Source of the DNA: Scolanthus callimorphus
Taxonomy: Eukaryota; Cnidaria; Anthozoa; Actiniaria; Edwardsiidae
Assembly: GCA_033964015.1 (NCBI GenBank)
Contig: CM066916.1
Span: forward strand, 30,149,404 to 30,213,403
Direction of reading: 5' to 3'
DNA length: 64,000 nucleotides
In this document: positions 22,685 to 33,054 of the stretch, piece by piece
Layout: every line of letters starts with the position of its first letter
How positions within the stretch are numbered: position 1 is the stretch's first letter
Translations under genes and position numbers: made by a program
The notes under the pieces: generated by a model
Database searches by the model: none
Told to the model about the DNA's origin: nothing
Seen by the model: the letters and a program-made list of their open reading frames with translations, nothing else

Positions 22685-22886
22685 CTGGCATCTAGATCTT
22701 GGTGATAGGGAATCTCGATGTAACTATTGCTGTTGCCCGCAAACGAATATGAACCCTTAGGTTTACCGTCAGGCCCACTAGAGAGCTGCACCTGGGACGG
22801 GTATCCCGCGGGAAGCTCATTTCCAGTAATGTCCAGAGTACCATATAACTCATTGAGCGGGTAGAAACCCACCGGATGAGGAGGAG
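22685..22886 (-). CDS. LamG-like domain A, first exon
   Basis: 202-nt minus-strand exon, acceptor tttttatag, donor CCAG|gtaaga. Reads PPHPVGFYPLNELYGTLDIT, GNELPAGYPSQVQLSSGPDG, KPKGSYSFAGNSNSYIEI and PYHQDLDA. It is the first half of a LamG_3-type jelly roll and pairs with 20457-20769. It starts in phase 1, so at least one more 5' exon (signal peptide or another domain) must lie at higher coordinates. I could not recognise it within the repeats between 22.9 and 32 kb. Confidence 0.8.
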
Positions 22887-23019
22887 CTATAAAAAAGACG
22901 ATTCGTTTTTAGGAGCTTTTTCTGACTGTTTTTCATACCCATATGTCTGTTTTCTCATCATAGTGTTCTGTTGTTTGAATTGTGTTAAATACCAAGAGTA
23001 CATAAATAAGAGTGTACAA

Positions 23020-23692
23020 CATGATACTCAGCACCATTAAGGCATGGCCGACAAACGAATTGTCATAAAACCTAGGGGGTGGTCTAACTCCAGTACTTTC
23101 AACTGTTCGGTTATTTAAAGTTTTTTAGCCTGTGAGTGGTTGAAACATATGTAAATTTTGGTCGCTGTTTCTATGACAACTTTAAATGTGACCTTTGAAC
23201 TCGAAGGTAACGTTTTTTTTTAAAGTGCTCCTGCGGACAGGGAAAGGCTTTAAATCCTGAAAATGTTTAAGTGCCAAGTGACTTAAGTCTGGGTATATAT
23301 TGTTGATCTAATTGGAAAAGTTGACTTCTCCATTGGGAATCCTATTTTAGGACAATGTGAAATTCGATACCCTTCGATAACTTCTTATCCATGTGTGTTG
23401 TGCACCATTTCCAATTAGATTTACAAACACCAAGGTAAGAATTATTTTTCCACTAATTTATTTTTTGCCTCTTATGTATTTTCCCTGTCAGCAGGGGCAG
23501 TTTTTAAAGTTCCGTTACAAACGAGGTTCAAATGTCACATTCCACGTTGTCATAGAAACGATACTCAAACTTTGTTAAGTTCTGGGTGCTCTGTAACATG
23601 AATTAAGTTTCGTAAAGAAATGAGTAAATGCATTAAATATAGACCACCCCCTACGCTTTTATTTCCATAGCCATGCCTTAATAGCACTGAGT
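23020..23692. mobile_element. ~670-bp element with long imperfect terminal inverted repeats
   Basis: The left end (actcagcaccattaaggcat, then cctagggggtggtcta) is mirrored at the right end (tagaccaccccctacg, then atgccttaatagcactgagt). No coding sequence inside. Paired intron-like AT-rich sequence fills the middle, with small mirrored blocks (tgtcatagaaacg / tttctatgacaac). Confidence 0.7.
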
Positions 23693-25050
23693 AATAGGGC
23701 ATGAGAGAACCTTTAGTCAGACCTAGTTATTTTTAGATTTTGGTACTTAGTCTTCTAAAGTCACGCACAGAGAACAACAAAAGGCATAAACAATAGGCCT
23801 AATTAAATAATTTAGTCTTGCAAGAGCGTGCGTATCGGTTGAGCGGTTGTAAATACCAAAGCTTTAATGAGCTACTGATGAAATGAATTTGATTGGCTTC
23901 AAAAACAATAGAATTATAATTCAGCGAGAAAAACAGTTCTAAAAATAACTAGGTCTGTGCAAAGGATCTCTCACGAATACTGTATCGGAGTTGTTCACTC
24001 TTAATTATGGACTCTTGTAAATACTCAATATCATTCATGACCTAATTAGCCAACCAGAGCTCTCATTTTGTACCACGTGCAGTACCTTGAAATCCCAGGA
24101 AAATACTGCAAGTGGGACTTGAAAAACGTTTCAAGATCCAAGGACCTTGATTTTTAATAGCTCAAAGTATATTTTCATAATATTCATAATTTCAAGATCC
24201 TCCCCCTCAAAAAGTTTTTCTCTAGTCAGTCTTTGCAGACAAAGGTCTCCTCTCTCGGAGAAGTCGATGCAAAGGATTTTGTTCCAGACTATATGATGTG
24301 TGCAGCCAAACTTCCATATGGGACAGGCTTTATCGAAACATCGTTGAAATCCCGTCGATGAAGTCCTCATAGTCGGCCTTTAAATATTACATAAAGACCT
24401 GACTACTGACCAATTTGGGCTTTACCCTCACACGGCATACAACAGTCCAGTTCCTCAGGAGGCCTCATCCCTTTCACTGCTGTCTGGCAAAAAGGCCAGC
24501 AAGCTTCTTGATAGGAACATTTTTTGCCCTGAAACCTGAAACACACTCCGATCTAACTTCTTCTTAAAAAAGTTTTCCTTATGTCAAATGCAAAATGGGT
24601 TTGACTTATACGATGATTAAAATCCAGTTTTGACTTCCCAAAACTGCGAAAAGCCGGGTATCTCTTTACACGGGAACGTTTCGTTTAGCTTCGTTTTAGC
24701 AAACAAACCATTGTGCACCGTGTAGTGAAGTGAGATCCGCTTGTTGTGTGCACGTGCCATAGGGACGAACAGCTGTTTATTGCCTTATCGAGATTGCCTG
24801 GGGCGAAACGAAAACCCACATAAAGAGAAGGCGAATATTTAACTATACAATAATTAAAAATGCCATTCAAAGATGCCGGAAAGTTATAAGACTTTTTGTA
24901 TGGTTTGCCATACGCCGCGTCCGGAATTCACAGAAATTTTTAAAGTTTGAAATCAGGCAATGGATGCCCAACTGACGGACGCACGGACGGACGCACTCAT
25001 CGACCGACTGTCTTTCGCCTTCAGCCGTTCAGTTTAATTTTCGCTTACAG

Positions 25051-25132
25051 TAGCCTGAATTTCAGCCATTGCGGGAGAAAAGACAACGAGTGTTGGAGTG
25101 TAGGAAGAAAAGACGGCTGAAATTCAGGCTAC
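25051..25132. repeat. Short foldback tagcctgaatttcagcc
   Basis: tagcctgaatttcagccat at 25052 is mirrored by ggctgaaattcaggcta ending at 25132. Related single arms occur near 4215 and 14085. Probably a minimal MITE. Confidence 0.5.
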
Positions 25133-25199
25133 GCTTAATACCTTTGATATTTTTTATGTTTCGTCATGAAAAAGCTCTCGGTTCTCTGCTAGCTAGTAT

Positions 25200-25582
25200 C
25201 AGGGTCTCAATGGGGTTAACCGTCAGGCGTCGAAAGCCGAAAAAGTTAAGCGTCAAGCGTCAAATTGCACTAAAATATTAACCGTCAACCGTCAAAAAAT
25301 ATTAACAGTCAACCGTCAAAAAGGTTTACCGTAACAAAAAAACTTAGAACCGAGTAAAAAGAGCTTCTAATTGGGTTGCAATTGTTTGTTAATTGTTTGC
25401 TACTTGCTAAAAGTCTATCATAGACTGTTTATTTTGAGGGATTTTTCACTTTTTTTATATTACCACAAAAGATATATACTACATTGTGCTTTAACCGTCA
25501 GGAACAAAAATTAACCGTCAATCGTCAAAAAGCGTATTTTTTAAACCGTCAACCGTCAGAGCCATACCCCATTGAGACCCTG
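25200..25582. mobile_element. 383-bp MITE with CAGGGTCTCAATGGGGT ends and 6-bp target duplication
   Basis: Inverted termini CAGGGTCTCAATGGGGT / ACCCCATTGAGACCCTG, flanked by TAGTAT on both sides (25194-25199 and 25583-25588). Subterminal regions carry many copies of ttaaccgtcaaccgtcaaaa. The first seven bases and the 6-bp duplication match the unrelated-looking 916-bp element at 1673, suggesting one transposase superfamily mobilises both. Confidence 0.85.
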
Positions 25583-26775
25583 TAGTATTCGCTGGGCTGG
25601 CGAGCAGAAGAAAAAGAGACCTCTGCCCTGGGCTGAACCTCCCTTTACCGCTGTCCACAACCTTGGATGGTTTGCTGGCCGTTTCTGGTGCCCACTATAT
25701 GCGCACGCATATCGACGAACGTGTTCCGCTGAATGTCACATGATCAAATGGACTGGGGGCTCAATACCATCAGCGGAAACGTCCATCAATATGCGTGCGC
25801 ATATAGTGGGCTCAAGAACGGTCAGCAAATCATCCTAAGTTTGTGTATGGCGGCAAAACAAGAGGACTTTCGACCCTGGGCAGATGTCTCTTTTGCAACA
25901 GGTAGTACGTGCGGATGAATAAAATGACAACGCTCTTCGTTGGTATCCGCCTGAGTGTATCTGTGTGCCTGTCTGTCCTGTCTATGTTATGTTGTTATTC
26001 TTTTTCTCTCACCTGTAGCTATGACCTCCAGACGACAGTAAAACAGCTGTCAAGAAAGAAATGATTAGCGTTAGGTACGAATATCGCGTCAAGATAAATG
26101 TGTCGTTTTTGTCAATGCTAATCCGTGCGTGATTCGGGCTACCTGTGTAGGTATTTCCTGGCACTTCATTCAAGATAAATGTGTCGTTTTTGTCAATGCT
26201 AATCCGTGCGTGACGCGGGCTACCTGTGTAGGTATTTCCGGGCTACCTGTGCAGCTCCTTTCCGGGACCAAAGCAAAGTTGGCGGCAACACGAATAGCGT
26301 TTCTCTCCAAAATCTGCAAGTTTTGTCGAACGTTTTGGCAATTTAGGGTACGAAATAAGCTAGAAAAACTTCTGTAACTCCAAATATGGTAAGTAGAAAC
26401 TTCCATATAAGGTAATTTTAGAAAATGACACGTTTCAACGGGAATTTTCTTGATATGAACAGCGTTCTCTCCTCCATTTTGACGAACTTTTTGACAAGGT
26501 AAGAAATAATATTGGAAAAGTTTTTGAATTCCAAATATGGTACAACGAGAATTATCTTGACATGTCTTGACTATGACGCGTATGGCCCCTGTTTCGTTGC
26601 TATGGAAACTCGATATCAATTCATTCAAAATCACCGGTCGTTCTATACTACAAAGCCATGCGCTCAAACGCATTTAAAACTTTAGTTTGCCTCCTTAAAC
26701 TCCAACGAGTTTCGCCATTCTCGCACGCCAGGGTCCTTCTCTCACCTCCCTCCTCCTTTGTTTTTTTTTTTTTTT

Positions 26776-27550
26776 TTTTTTTGGGGGGGGGGGGGGGGGT
26801 CAGAGGATTTTGGATAATACAAGGTCAAAATGCAGTGATCCTCCCTCTATAAGTACAATGATTAACGTGATCTCCCCTCAGAGCAGTTTAACGTTTTCGT
26901 GCCCCCCCCCCCCCCCCTATTTGACCCAGTTTACAGGGTCAATTTTGATAAACGCATTTCATCAAGCCATTTCATTGATAATGGCACTTTCACCAATAAA
27001 GTGTAGATGAACATTCCGTTTTTTTATATAGTAAACAAATCCTGTAGTTTTTAATTCATGCGCGCAATTGCGCGCCGAAATTATTATTATTCATTTGCGT
27101 GAAACGCGGCCCAAATGACGAATTTCTATGCCTGTAAGGTCGAACATACGCTTACTCTTCTTTCGAACAAAGTGACTGCCCGCCAGGCCTATCACTGCAG
27201 GGCATTTTTGGTAGAGTTTGTTTTTCCTCGCCAAGATACAGTTTTTCTTGTCAATGGTGTGAAGGTATAGTGTCTTCGTTGCGCGAGTTGGCAAAGCCCA
27301 TATTAGATGATATTGTTTATGCGCGCGAAGCGCGCCGAAATTTTTATTATGTATTGAGTGAAGTGAGGTAGGAAAATGCAAATGATAGAGAAGTTGCTGG
27401 AATAACTACTTAGAAAATTCCTTGTGGTTCTCCCTTTTAGGGCTTCAGGTTTTGAGAGATCCCCCCTTTCGCTCTCCCCAAAATGAAGTGATCCCCCCCA
27501 AAAAAAATCCTCTGCCCCCCCCCCCCCCAGGCGATAAATAATGACCATCC
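26776..27550. mobile_element. G-run-tipped DNA element, copy 3
   Basis: A T-run and about 18 G precede gtcagaggattttggataat. The interior repeats the block seen at 1058 and 15505. The right end is aaaaaaatcctctg followed by a C-run and ggcgataaataatgacc. Same architecture as 15307-16113; it interrupts copy B of the large repeat. Confidence 0.7.
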
Positions 27551-29943
27551 ATCTGGAAGCATGTACTTCCAAGAGTGACCCTGCCAAGGTTTGACGCAAT
27601 ATATTAAAATTGGCGTAAATATGCGAAAATAAAACTTATGAAATTGCTAATTTTTTTGCACTAGAATCGGCTATCGAAAATCTAGTATCGACATGCCATT
27701 GGAAAGAGTGTCAGAAAATTCGTAAAATTGCCAAGTTTAGGGCCAGCTATTTTAGCAGTTAGGTAGGTCGTTTATCTTAAATTGTAGAGGTTTCAACAAA
27801 CTATATATATATATTTCTGTCTTCCATGTACAGCGAAGTCACTTTTTTGTTGGAAAAACTGCGATTCTGACAGCATGATGTTGACTGCGATCCGAACTGC
27901 GATCCTGATGCATGAATAGTATAGACTGTCTCACGCACCCAATACACATAACTCTGTTTATATTCCAGTTGGCGAAAGCTGGATTATCGCGGATAAACTT
28001 GACCTCGCGCCTGATTTTATATATCGCTGTCTCAAACGTGGCAGTTTTGCTAATTTAAATACGCGCTTTCTAGTACTGTGGTCAGATTTAAAAGTTGCGT
28101 GATATTCTCGGGAGGTTGCGCCCAACCGGCATAAACCAATAATACATTTTCTCCCTGAATGCACTGTGGGACAATAAAGGATTCCTCTAGAGAAAGTCCC
28201 TAAAATATAGTCTGCCGCTCTTGTTCCACAATCCATCAATTCAATTTTCAAAACGAGTTATTCGTCTTAATCCTATCGCACAACTCATAGGCGGCGGACA
28301 AGGGGGGCACTTTTTGAACTGGGGGACTGAGCACCCCCACTTTTTGAAGCTATATCTATTTTTTGCCTATCACGTAAAGACGAAAAGGAACAGAAGCACG
28401 TCCTTTTTGTTTCTGTTTTGACATTAGTCTCAGAGAACGTAGGAGTTAAGATTACATTGTGACAATTTTCATCAAAATGTATACGAGGTAAAAACATGAA
28501 AAAACGAAATTACATGTCCACTTCATGTTTTGCCTCTTCGGCACCCCCACTTTTTATATTCATGCTCCGCCGCTCCTAGTGCAACTAGAACACTTTATAG
28601 CAGCCACTGGCCACAAACATCACACACAGGTTTTGCTGGGTTGCTTAGTAGATGTTTGATTCAGGGAACGTTTTCCCAACACAATGAATAGTGTTGCAGA
28701 GTTCGCTGAATTATGAAAACCACATAAATGTCCACAATGTTTAACATGATTGATGCAGTATTGTGGATAGAAAATAAGACAGGAACTGAGAAACGGATAT
28801 GAGATTCGCTGTTGAGTGATAATCTCTTAAAATGTATGCACCTGCCGGCCGGTAATTGTTTCACCTATTGTTACAATTATTATGTTGTTTTTAGGAAACA
28901 ATTTACCTGATACCAAAGCTAACAAAGTATGTATTTTGTAAATCAAATCATGGTTTCTTAACGTGATATGTCATTGTCTATGATCTCTTACAGAAAAGAG
29001 AGGCTTCTTCTTAACATATATTTTAAAGTTTAAAAACTTCATCGACTACTTTATTCCGCCTGTAATCGATTCCGCACTTGAAAATTAAAGTTACTCTCGC
29101 GCATTCCATGCCAACACTTTGCTAAAAATTCCTTCGCTCTACGGTTCATCCTTTTTAAAAGTTCCATTAACAAGTTTTATTACTGGGCGTTTTATAAAAT
29201 CCAATTATGTATTATATTGCAAACTTCGCAATGGAGGATACCGCCGGTTTTGCTTCATAGTTTATTTACTTTCATCAGAAACAGACTAATATGTATATAA
29301 CTTATATGTTCATTCTGCTTTCGTGGCTAAAGACCGCCATACTTTTCTTACTGCTGGTTTTCCCTTTTTCACTCGACCGCATTTTTTCGCATTTACGTTT
29401 TGTAACTATGTTTTTTTTCTTTTATACTCTGCATGAGGATATTAATCAACAGCTTCTTCTTTCGGGTTAGCTTGAGTTAAGCTGCTTTTTTACGCAGGTT
29501 TTACACCTCTCTCTGTACAATACATTGCTTGACTTACCTGAGTTAGGATTACCCACAAACTTACTATCAACGTCATGTCTGAAAGCTGGATAGAATTGAA
29601 GAAAAGTCCGTGGAACACAGTTTCGAGGTGACATGAGGTGTGACCAGTTAACCAAATAAGCTTTAAAAATGGAATCCCATGACTGCAATGTTTAATATTT
29701 TATAACTTCAGTGCGTCAGTTTTTGTAACAAGATATAACAGTTCCCTGCAGTGTCTTTATTCAATTTATTTTCCTGAAATTTCTAGGTGATAATTAGTGC
29801 CAGACGAGCCAGATTTCGAGGTTGTCTTTTATGGTACGGGTAGTCATTGCACTTGCATTATTTTTTGTCATAATTTTTCAAAATAAATTCTAGCACATAC
29901 CTTTTTTCCGTGAGTGGTGAGGCATAACAAGCATTCACTGCAT

Positions 29944-30680
29944 TTTAGGCCCTGTCCACACTAACGCGTTTTCATTGTTTCACCTAAACACATCGATTGA
30001 TCCGCGTCCACACTACTGTTTTCGTAGCGTCCACTCACGAACCCAGAGCTACCCGGCTCGTAAGCTCGCGGGGGAAGCTCTGGTGACAGCCACTAACGCA
30101 TGCGCGAGATTTAATACAGAGCCGTAATCAGCTCGTTCCCAGAGCCCTGCATTTTCTGCGCATGCGTCGCCATTTGCGCAGAAAATGCAGGGCTCTGGGA
30201 ACGAGATTGTACAGAGCCGCCGAGAGAAAGACCTTTCAGCGCATGCTCCAACGCTCAAAATCAGCCAATCAGCGACGACCCTCAAATGGATGTCCCCAAA
30301 GGCAGAGCCTCCCTGCGAGTAGACGAGCCGGGAAGCTCTGGGTACGAGAATGCATAGTCTGTTTTCAGCAACGTCATTTTGACATATTACGCATGTCAAA
30401 GGAGTCGCGCCGCGCCTGCAGTATTTTCGGTTTTCCGCCGGCGCGTCTTTGAAGTCTCAAATCACGTGGTACAGTTGAGGTCATCGTTTTCATTTTGATC
30501 CACACCATGGATCCATGTCCAAACTACACGATATGTGTACGGATTCTTTTTTATCCACTTTCGAGAGCGTTTTCAAAGTTATACAGATTCGATGCAAACG
30601 ATCAGCGTGTTTATAGTGTGGAAGGCCTATACAAAAAAAGTATACGGATTCAAACCTAAAACATTAGTCTAAAAGAGGAA
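29944..30680. mobile_element. Nested MITEs: outer GGCCCTGTCCACACT element with inner CCCAGAGCT element
   Basis: The outer left end ggccctgtccacactaacgc, with internal gttttcattttgatccacac and gcgtgtttatagtgtggaag, resembles a longer relative of the 144-bp MITE at 1093. Inside it, 30038-30351 is a separate foldback: cacgaacccagagctacccg with aagctcgcgggggaagctct is mirrored by gacgagccgggaagctctgg and gtacgag. Related inner-type sequences occur near 13015-13330 and 41256-41300. Confidence 0.65.
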
Positions 30681-30768
30681 GCCCACCATGAGAGGAGAAA
30701 TTGAGGAGCCCTGAATTTTCTTATTGTATAAGGGGAGCCCTGGAGTATAAAGTGGGCTTTTAAACCAT

Positions 30769-31294
30769 CTTTTAGTATAATTACTCAAGCGATTCTGCGC
30801 GCTGATTGGTCGAGACGTTCGGGAGTAATTCCGCGCGCTGATTGGTCGAGACGTTCGGGAGTAATTCCGCGCGCTGATTGGTCGAGACGTTCGGGAGTAA
30901 TTCCGCGCGCTGATTGGTCGAGACGTTCGGGAGTAATTCCGCGCGCTGATTGGTCGAGACGTTCGAAAGATTCTGCTATATTCACCTATATAGGTGAATA
31001 TAGGGGAAAAGGTCAAAACAACGGTACTTTTATAAGTATCCAGTTTAGGGGGGTGGGTACCCGAGACCCACCACCTCTCTCAATCCTAAAAATCGGATTT
31101 TCGACTGCCGATATCTCGTAAATAATTGATGAATCATACATGGCGAAAACCTACTTCGAGAAAATAACCACTGGATACCTATGGATACCCTAGTAGCGTA
31201 GCCAATCAGAATGCAGCATTGGCAATAGTCCACTCCAACACTATTTACTGTGTCAAAAATATTAAAAGTCGCTTGAGTAATTATTCTAAAACAA
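30769..31294. mobile_element. ~525-bp MITE enclosing a 36-bp tandem array
   Basis: The left terminus (ttttagtataattactcaag) is mirrored at the right terminus (cttgagtaattattctaaaa) with one mismatch. Just inside the left end lies a 4.7-copy array (30797-30965) of an identical 36-bp unit beginning gcgcgctgattggtcgagac. An inner palindrome tattcacctatataggtgaa follows at 30980. No coding potential: the Arg/Ser-rich frames across the array are a consequence of the repeat. Confidence 0.8.
30797..30965 (+). repeat. 36-bp tandem repeat, 4.7 copies
   Basis: Starts of gcgcgctgattgg at 30797, 30833, 30869, 30905 and 30941, perfectly periodic and without spacers. Each unit contains ATTGG (inverted CCAAT). 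It sits inside the MITE above. Confidence 0.95.
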
Positions 31295-31556
31295 TTAGAA
31301 AAAAAAGCATTTCCAGCATTTTCAAGCCTAAAATTCCCCCCGAGACCCCCTACTAAAATTTGTACCTATCACTGCACTAACAAAAAGTTAATAAGGGGGG
31401 CCCTGAATAATCTGAACGCTTACAAAAGGGGGTCTCGAAATTCTTTGCGCAGTTGACCTTTTCTTCTCCACCTCCCTCTCCGATGTAAATAATGACGTGG
31501 ACAGTGGCTCATAACGTTGCTCATTTATATATATATATATTTTTTCGTGACCAGAA

Positions 31557-32005
31557 ACAAGTCAAGTCAAGTCAAGTCAAGTTTATTTGCCATCATCAGG
31601 ATTAAATACAGTCGGACAGAAGAATATAGAGGCGAGAGGGCCTCAAAAAACCACCAGGCTTGTGCGAGGAGCCCCCCTCTTTACAGTTAAATAATTATAT
31701 TAATATTCAAGCACGAAACAGACAAATAAAGATTACGAGAAAGCAAAAATTCAGTAAGTTTCTTTTTAAACGATGAAATGTTAACAGATGACGCGACAGA
31801 TAATGGTAGGGAGTTCCAGATTTCCGTTTTGGGGCCTTGAAAAAGAATAGTAAATTTTTTAATGTTTGTGCGACAAGCGTGGGAACGATAATGATCAGAG
31901 TTTCTAGTGTTATAATAATGGAGCTGACGGCTAGTTACAAACAAATTTGAAAAGATTGGGGGCAAAAGTTGGTGGTTTTCTGGTAACAAAAGAGCTAACA
32001 AATAA
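31557..32005 (-). mobile_element. LINE 3' end fragment with (CAAGT)n tail
   Basis: Minus-strand translation from 32001 to 31700 gives the C-terminal tail typical of jockey/CR1/Rex-like LINE ORF2: LPPIFSNLFVTSRQLHYYNT, RNSDHYRSHACRTNIKKF, FQGPKTEIWNSLPLSV and SFKKKLTEFLL. Following the stop, the 3' UTR includes a TTTAATCCTGATGATGGC-type segment and ends in tandem CTTGA repeats (31558-31580 on the plus strand), the microsatellite-like tail of such elements. The 5' part is missing. Confidence 0.85.
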
Positions 32006-32193
32006 TAAAGAAATACATTTTTAACATCTTTATTGGGTAAATTACCAAATTACTAATTAAATTACAAACTATGCTAACACTACATTGACAAATTACAGAT
32101 TTACAATGAAAAAGAAAAACAAAACAAAACAGGTAATCTTGCCCAAAAGGGTCAGCACGAACGGCGGAGCCGAGAGGTGCTGCCCAGTCAGTA

Positions 32194-32715
32194 AGGGACT
32201 GTTCGTTAATTACGTCGCAGGGGGGGCTGGTGGTTTTTTCTGCTCGAAGGTTTTGTGAAAACTTTTACCCCCGTTCAAAAAACGTAGTTTCAATTCTACC
32301 CCCTTCGAAAAACGGCTATTTGAAACTTTACCCCCCTCCCCCTGCACGCTAATCGACTTAGCTAGTAAGCTAGTATCAAAATGGCGTCTAACTAAGTATG
32401 ATTGTTGAAGAGGATGTACCGGTAGAACAAGCTCTAAACTGGCAAGAAAAGAGAGGAGAAGTTCGACAGAAAACTTTAAAAGGAAATCTTTAGTTGGCCC
32501 AGGACACTCCGGAGTGCTCTGTGTTTCACGCAATTGCACTCAATCTCAATCCTAGTCTGTTGAAAATTTGCATGACACTGAAATGCACCCCCCAAAAGTT
32601 TCGCATGTTCTAAAGAATTACCCCAATTTTTCAATGTTCTGCAAAATTTACCCCCCCCCCCCCCCCCCCTATAAAACCACCAGCCCCCCTGCGACGTAAT
32701 TAACGAACAGTCCCT
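32194..32715. mobile_element. 522-bp MITE with ~43-bp perfect inverted ends
   Basis: agggactgttcgttaattac, then gtcgcagggggggctggtgg at the left, is exactly mirrored at the right (ccaccagcccccctgcgac, gtaattaacgaacagtccct). Interior subterminal repeats carry C-runs (tttacccccc). No coding capacity. It lies about 145 bp from the tRNA gene and upstream of CNNM, where it could affect the promoter. Confidence 0.9.
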
Positions 32716-32859
32716 AAGAAGTGGTAAACAAAATTATAAAATACTAAATTATAGAAACACATAACTGCAGAGCGAAAACAGTCGTTGCGCAAGGGGACGA
32801 ACCCATGCAGTGTGTATCTTTCAAGAAGGTTCGGGAGAAAAAGAAAAAAATAGTTATAT

Positions 32860-32931
32860 GGTCCGTATGAGGCTCGAACTCATGACCTCCGCGTTATCAG
32901 CACGGCGCTCTGCCGACTGAGCTAACGGACC
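32860..32931 (-). tRNA. tRNA-Ile, anticodon GAT
   Basis: 72-nt intronless cloverleaf on the minus strand. The acceptor stem GGTCCGT pairs fully with ACGGACC, the D stem GCTC pairs with GAGC, and the anticodon stem CCGTG/CGCGG has one G-T pair around loop CTGATAA with anticodon GAT (plus-strand 32896-32898). T stem ATGAG/CTCAT carries loop TTCGAGC. A and B boxes are intact. GAT is unusual: the main eukaryotic cytosolic tRNA-Ile uses AAT. The structure looks functional; no CCA is encoded, as expected for a nuclear gene. Confidence 0.9.
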
Positions 32932-33054
32932 ACTTCAAGCAGCGGAGTTGAAATTTATTGTATATATTGATGTAATTGATCATTATTGCCAAATATGGTA
33001 AAATTATGCAATACTTTAGTCACGAGACCTCTCGGCTCATTTCCAAACCACGAG

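Larger units (their letters stand above)
24010..29907. repeat. Large repeated block, copy B, expanded by insertions
   Basis: Collinear with 3450-7232 in three pieces: 24010-24270, about 25905-26740 and 27605-29907. The interruptions are about 1.6 kb (24270-25905, with the CAGGGTCTC element) and about 0.86 kb (26745-27605, with the G-run element). Copy A lacks both. Copy B lacks the 259-bp MITE of copy A. 26105-26160 and 26165-26245 are a small extra tandem duplication (tgtcgtttttgtcaatgcta). No gene recognised. Confidence 0.75.

Noticed and set aside
30797..30965. CRISPR-like array (36-bp repeats)
   Set aside because: Repeats are directly contiguous without unique spacers, lie inside an inverted-repeat element and occur in an animal genome.
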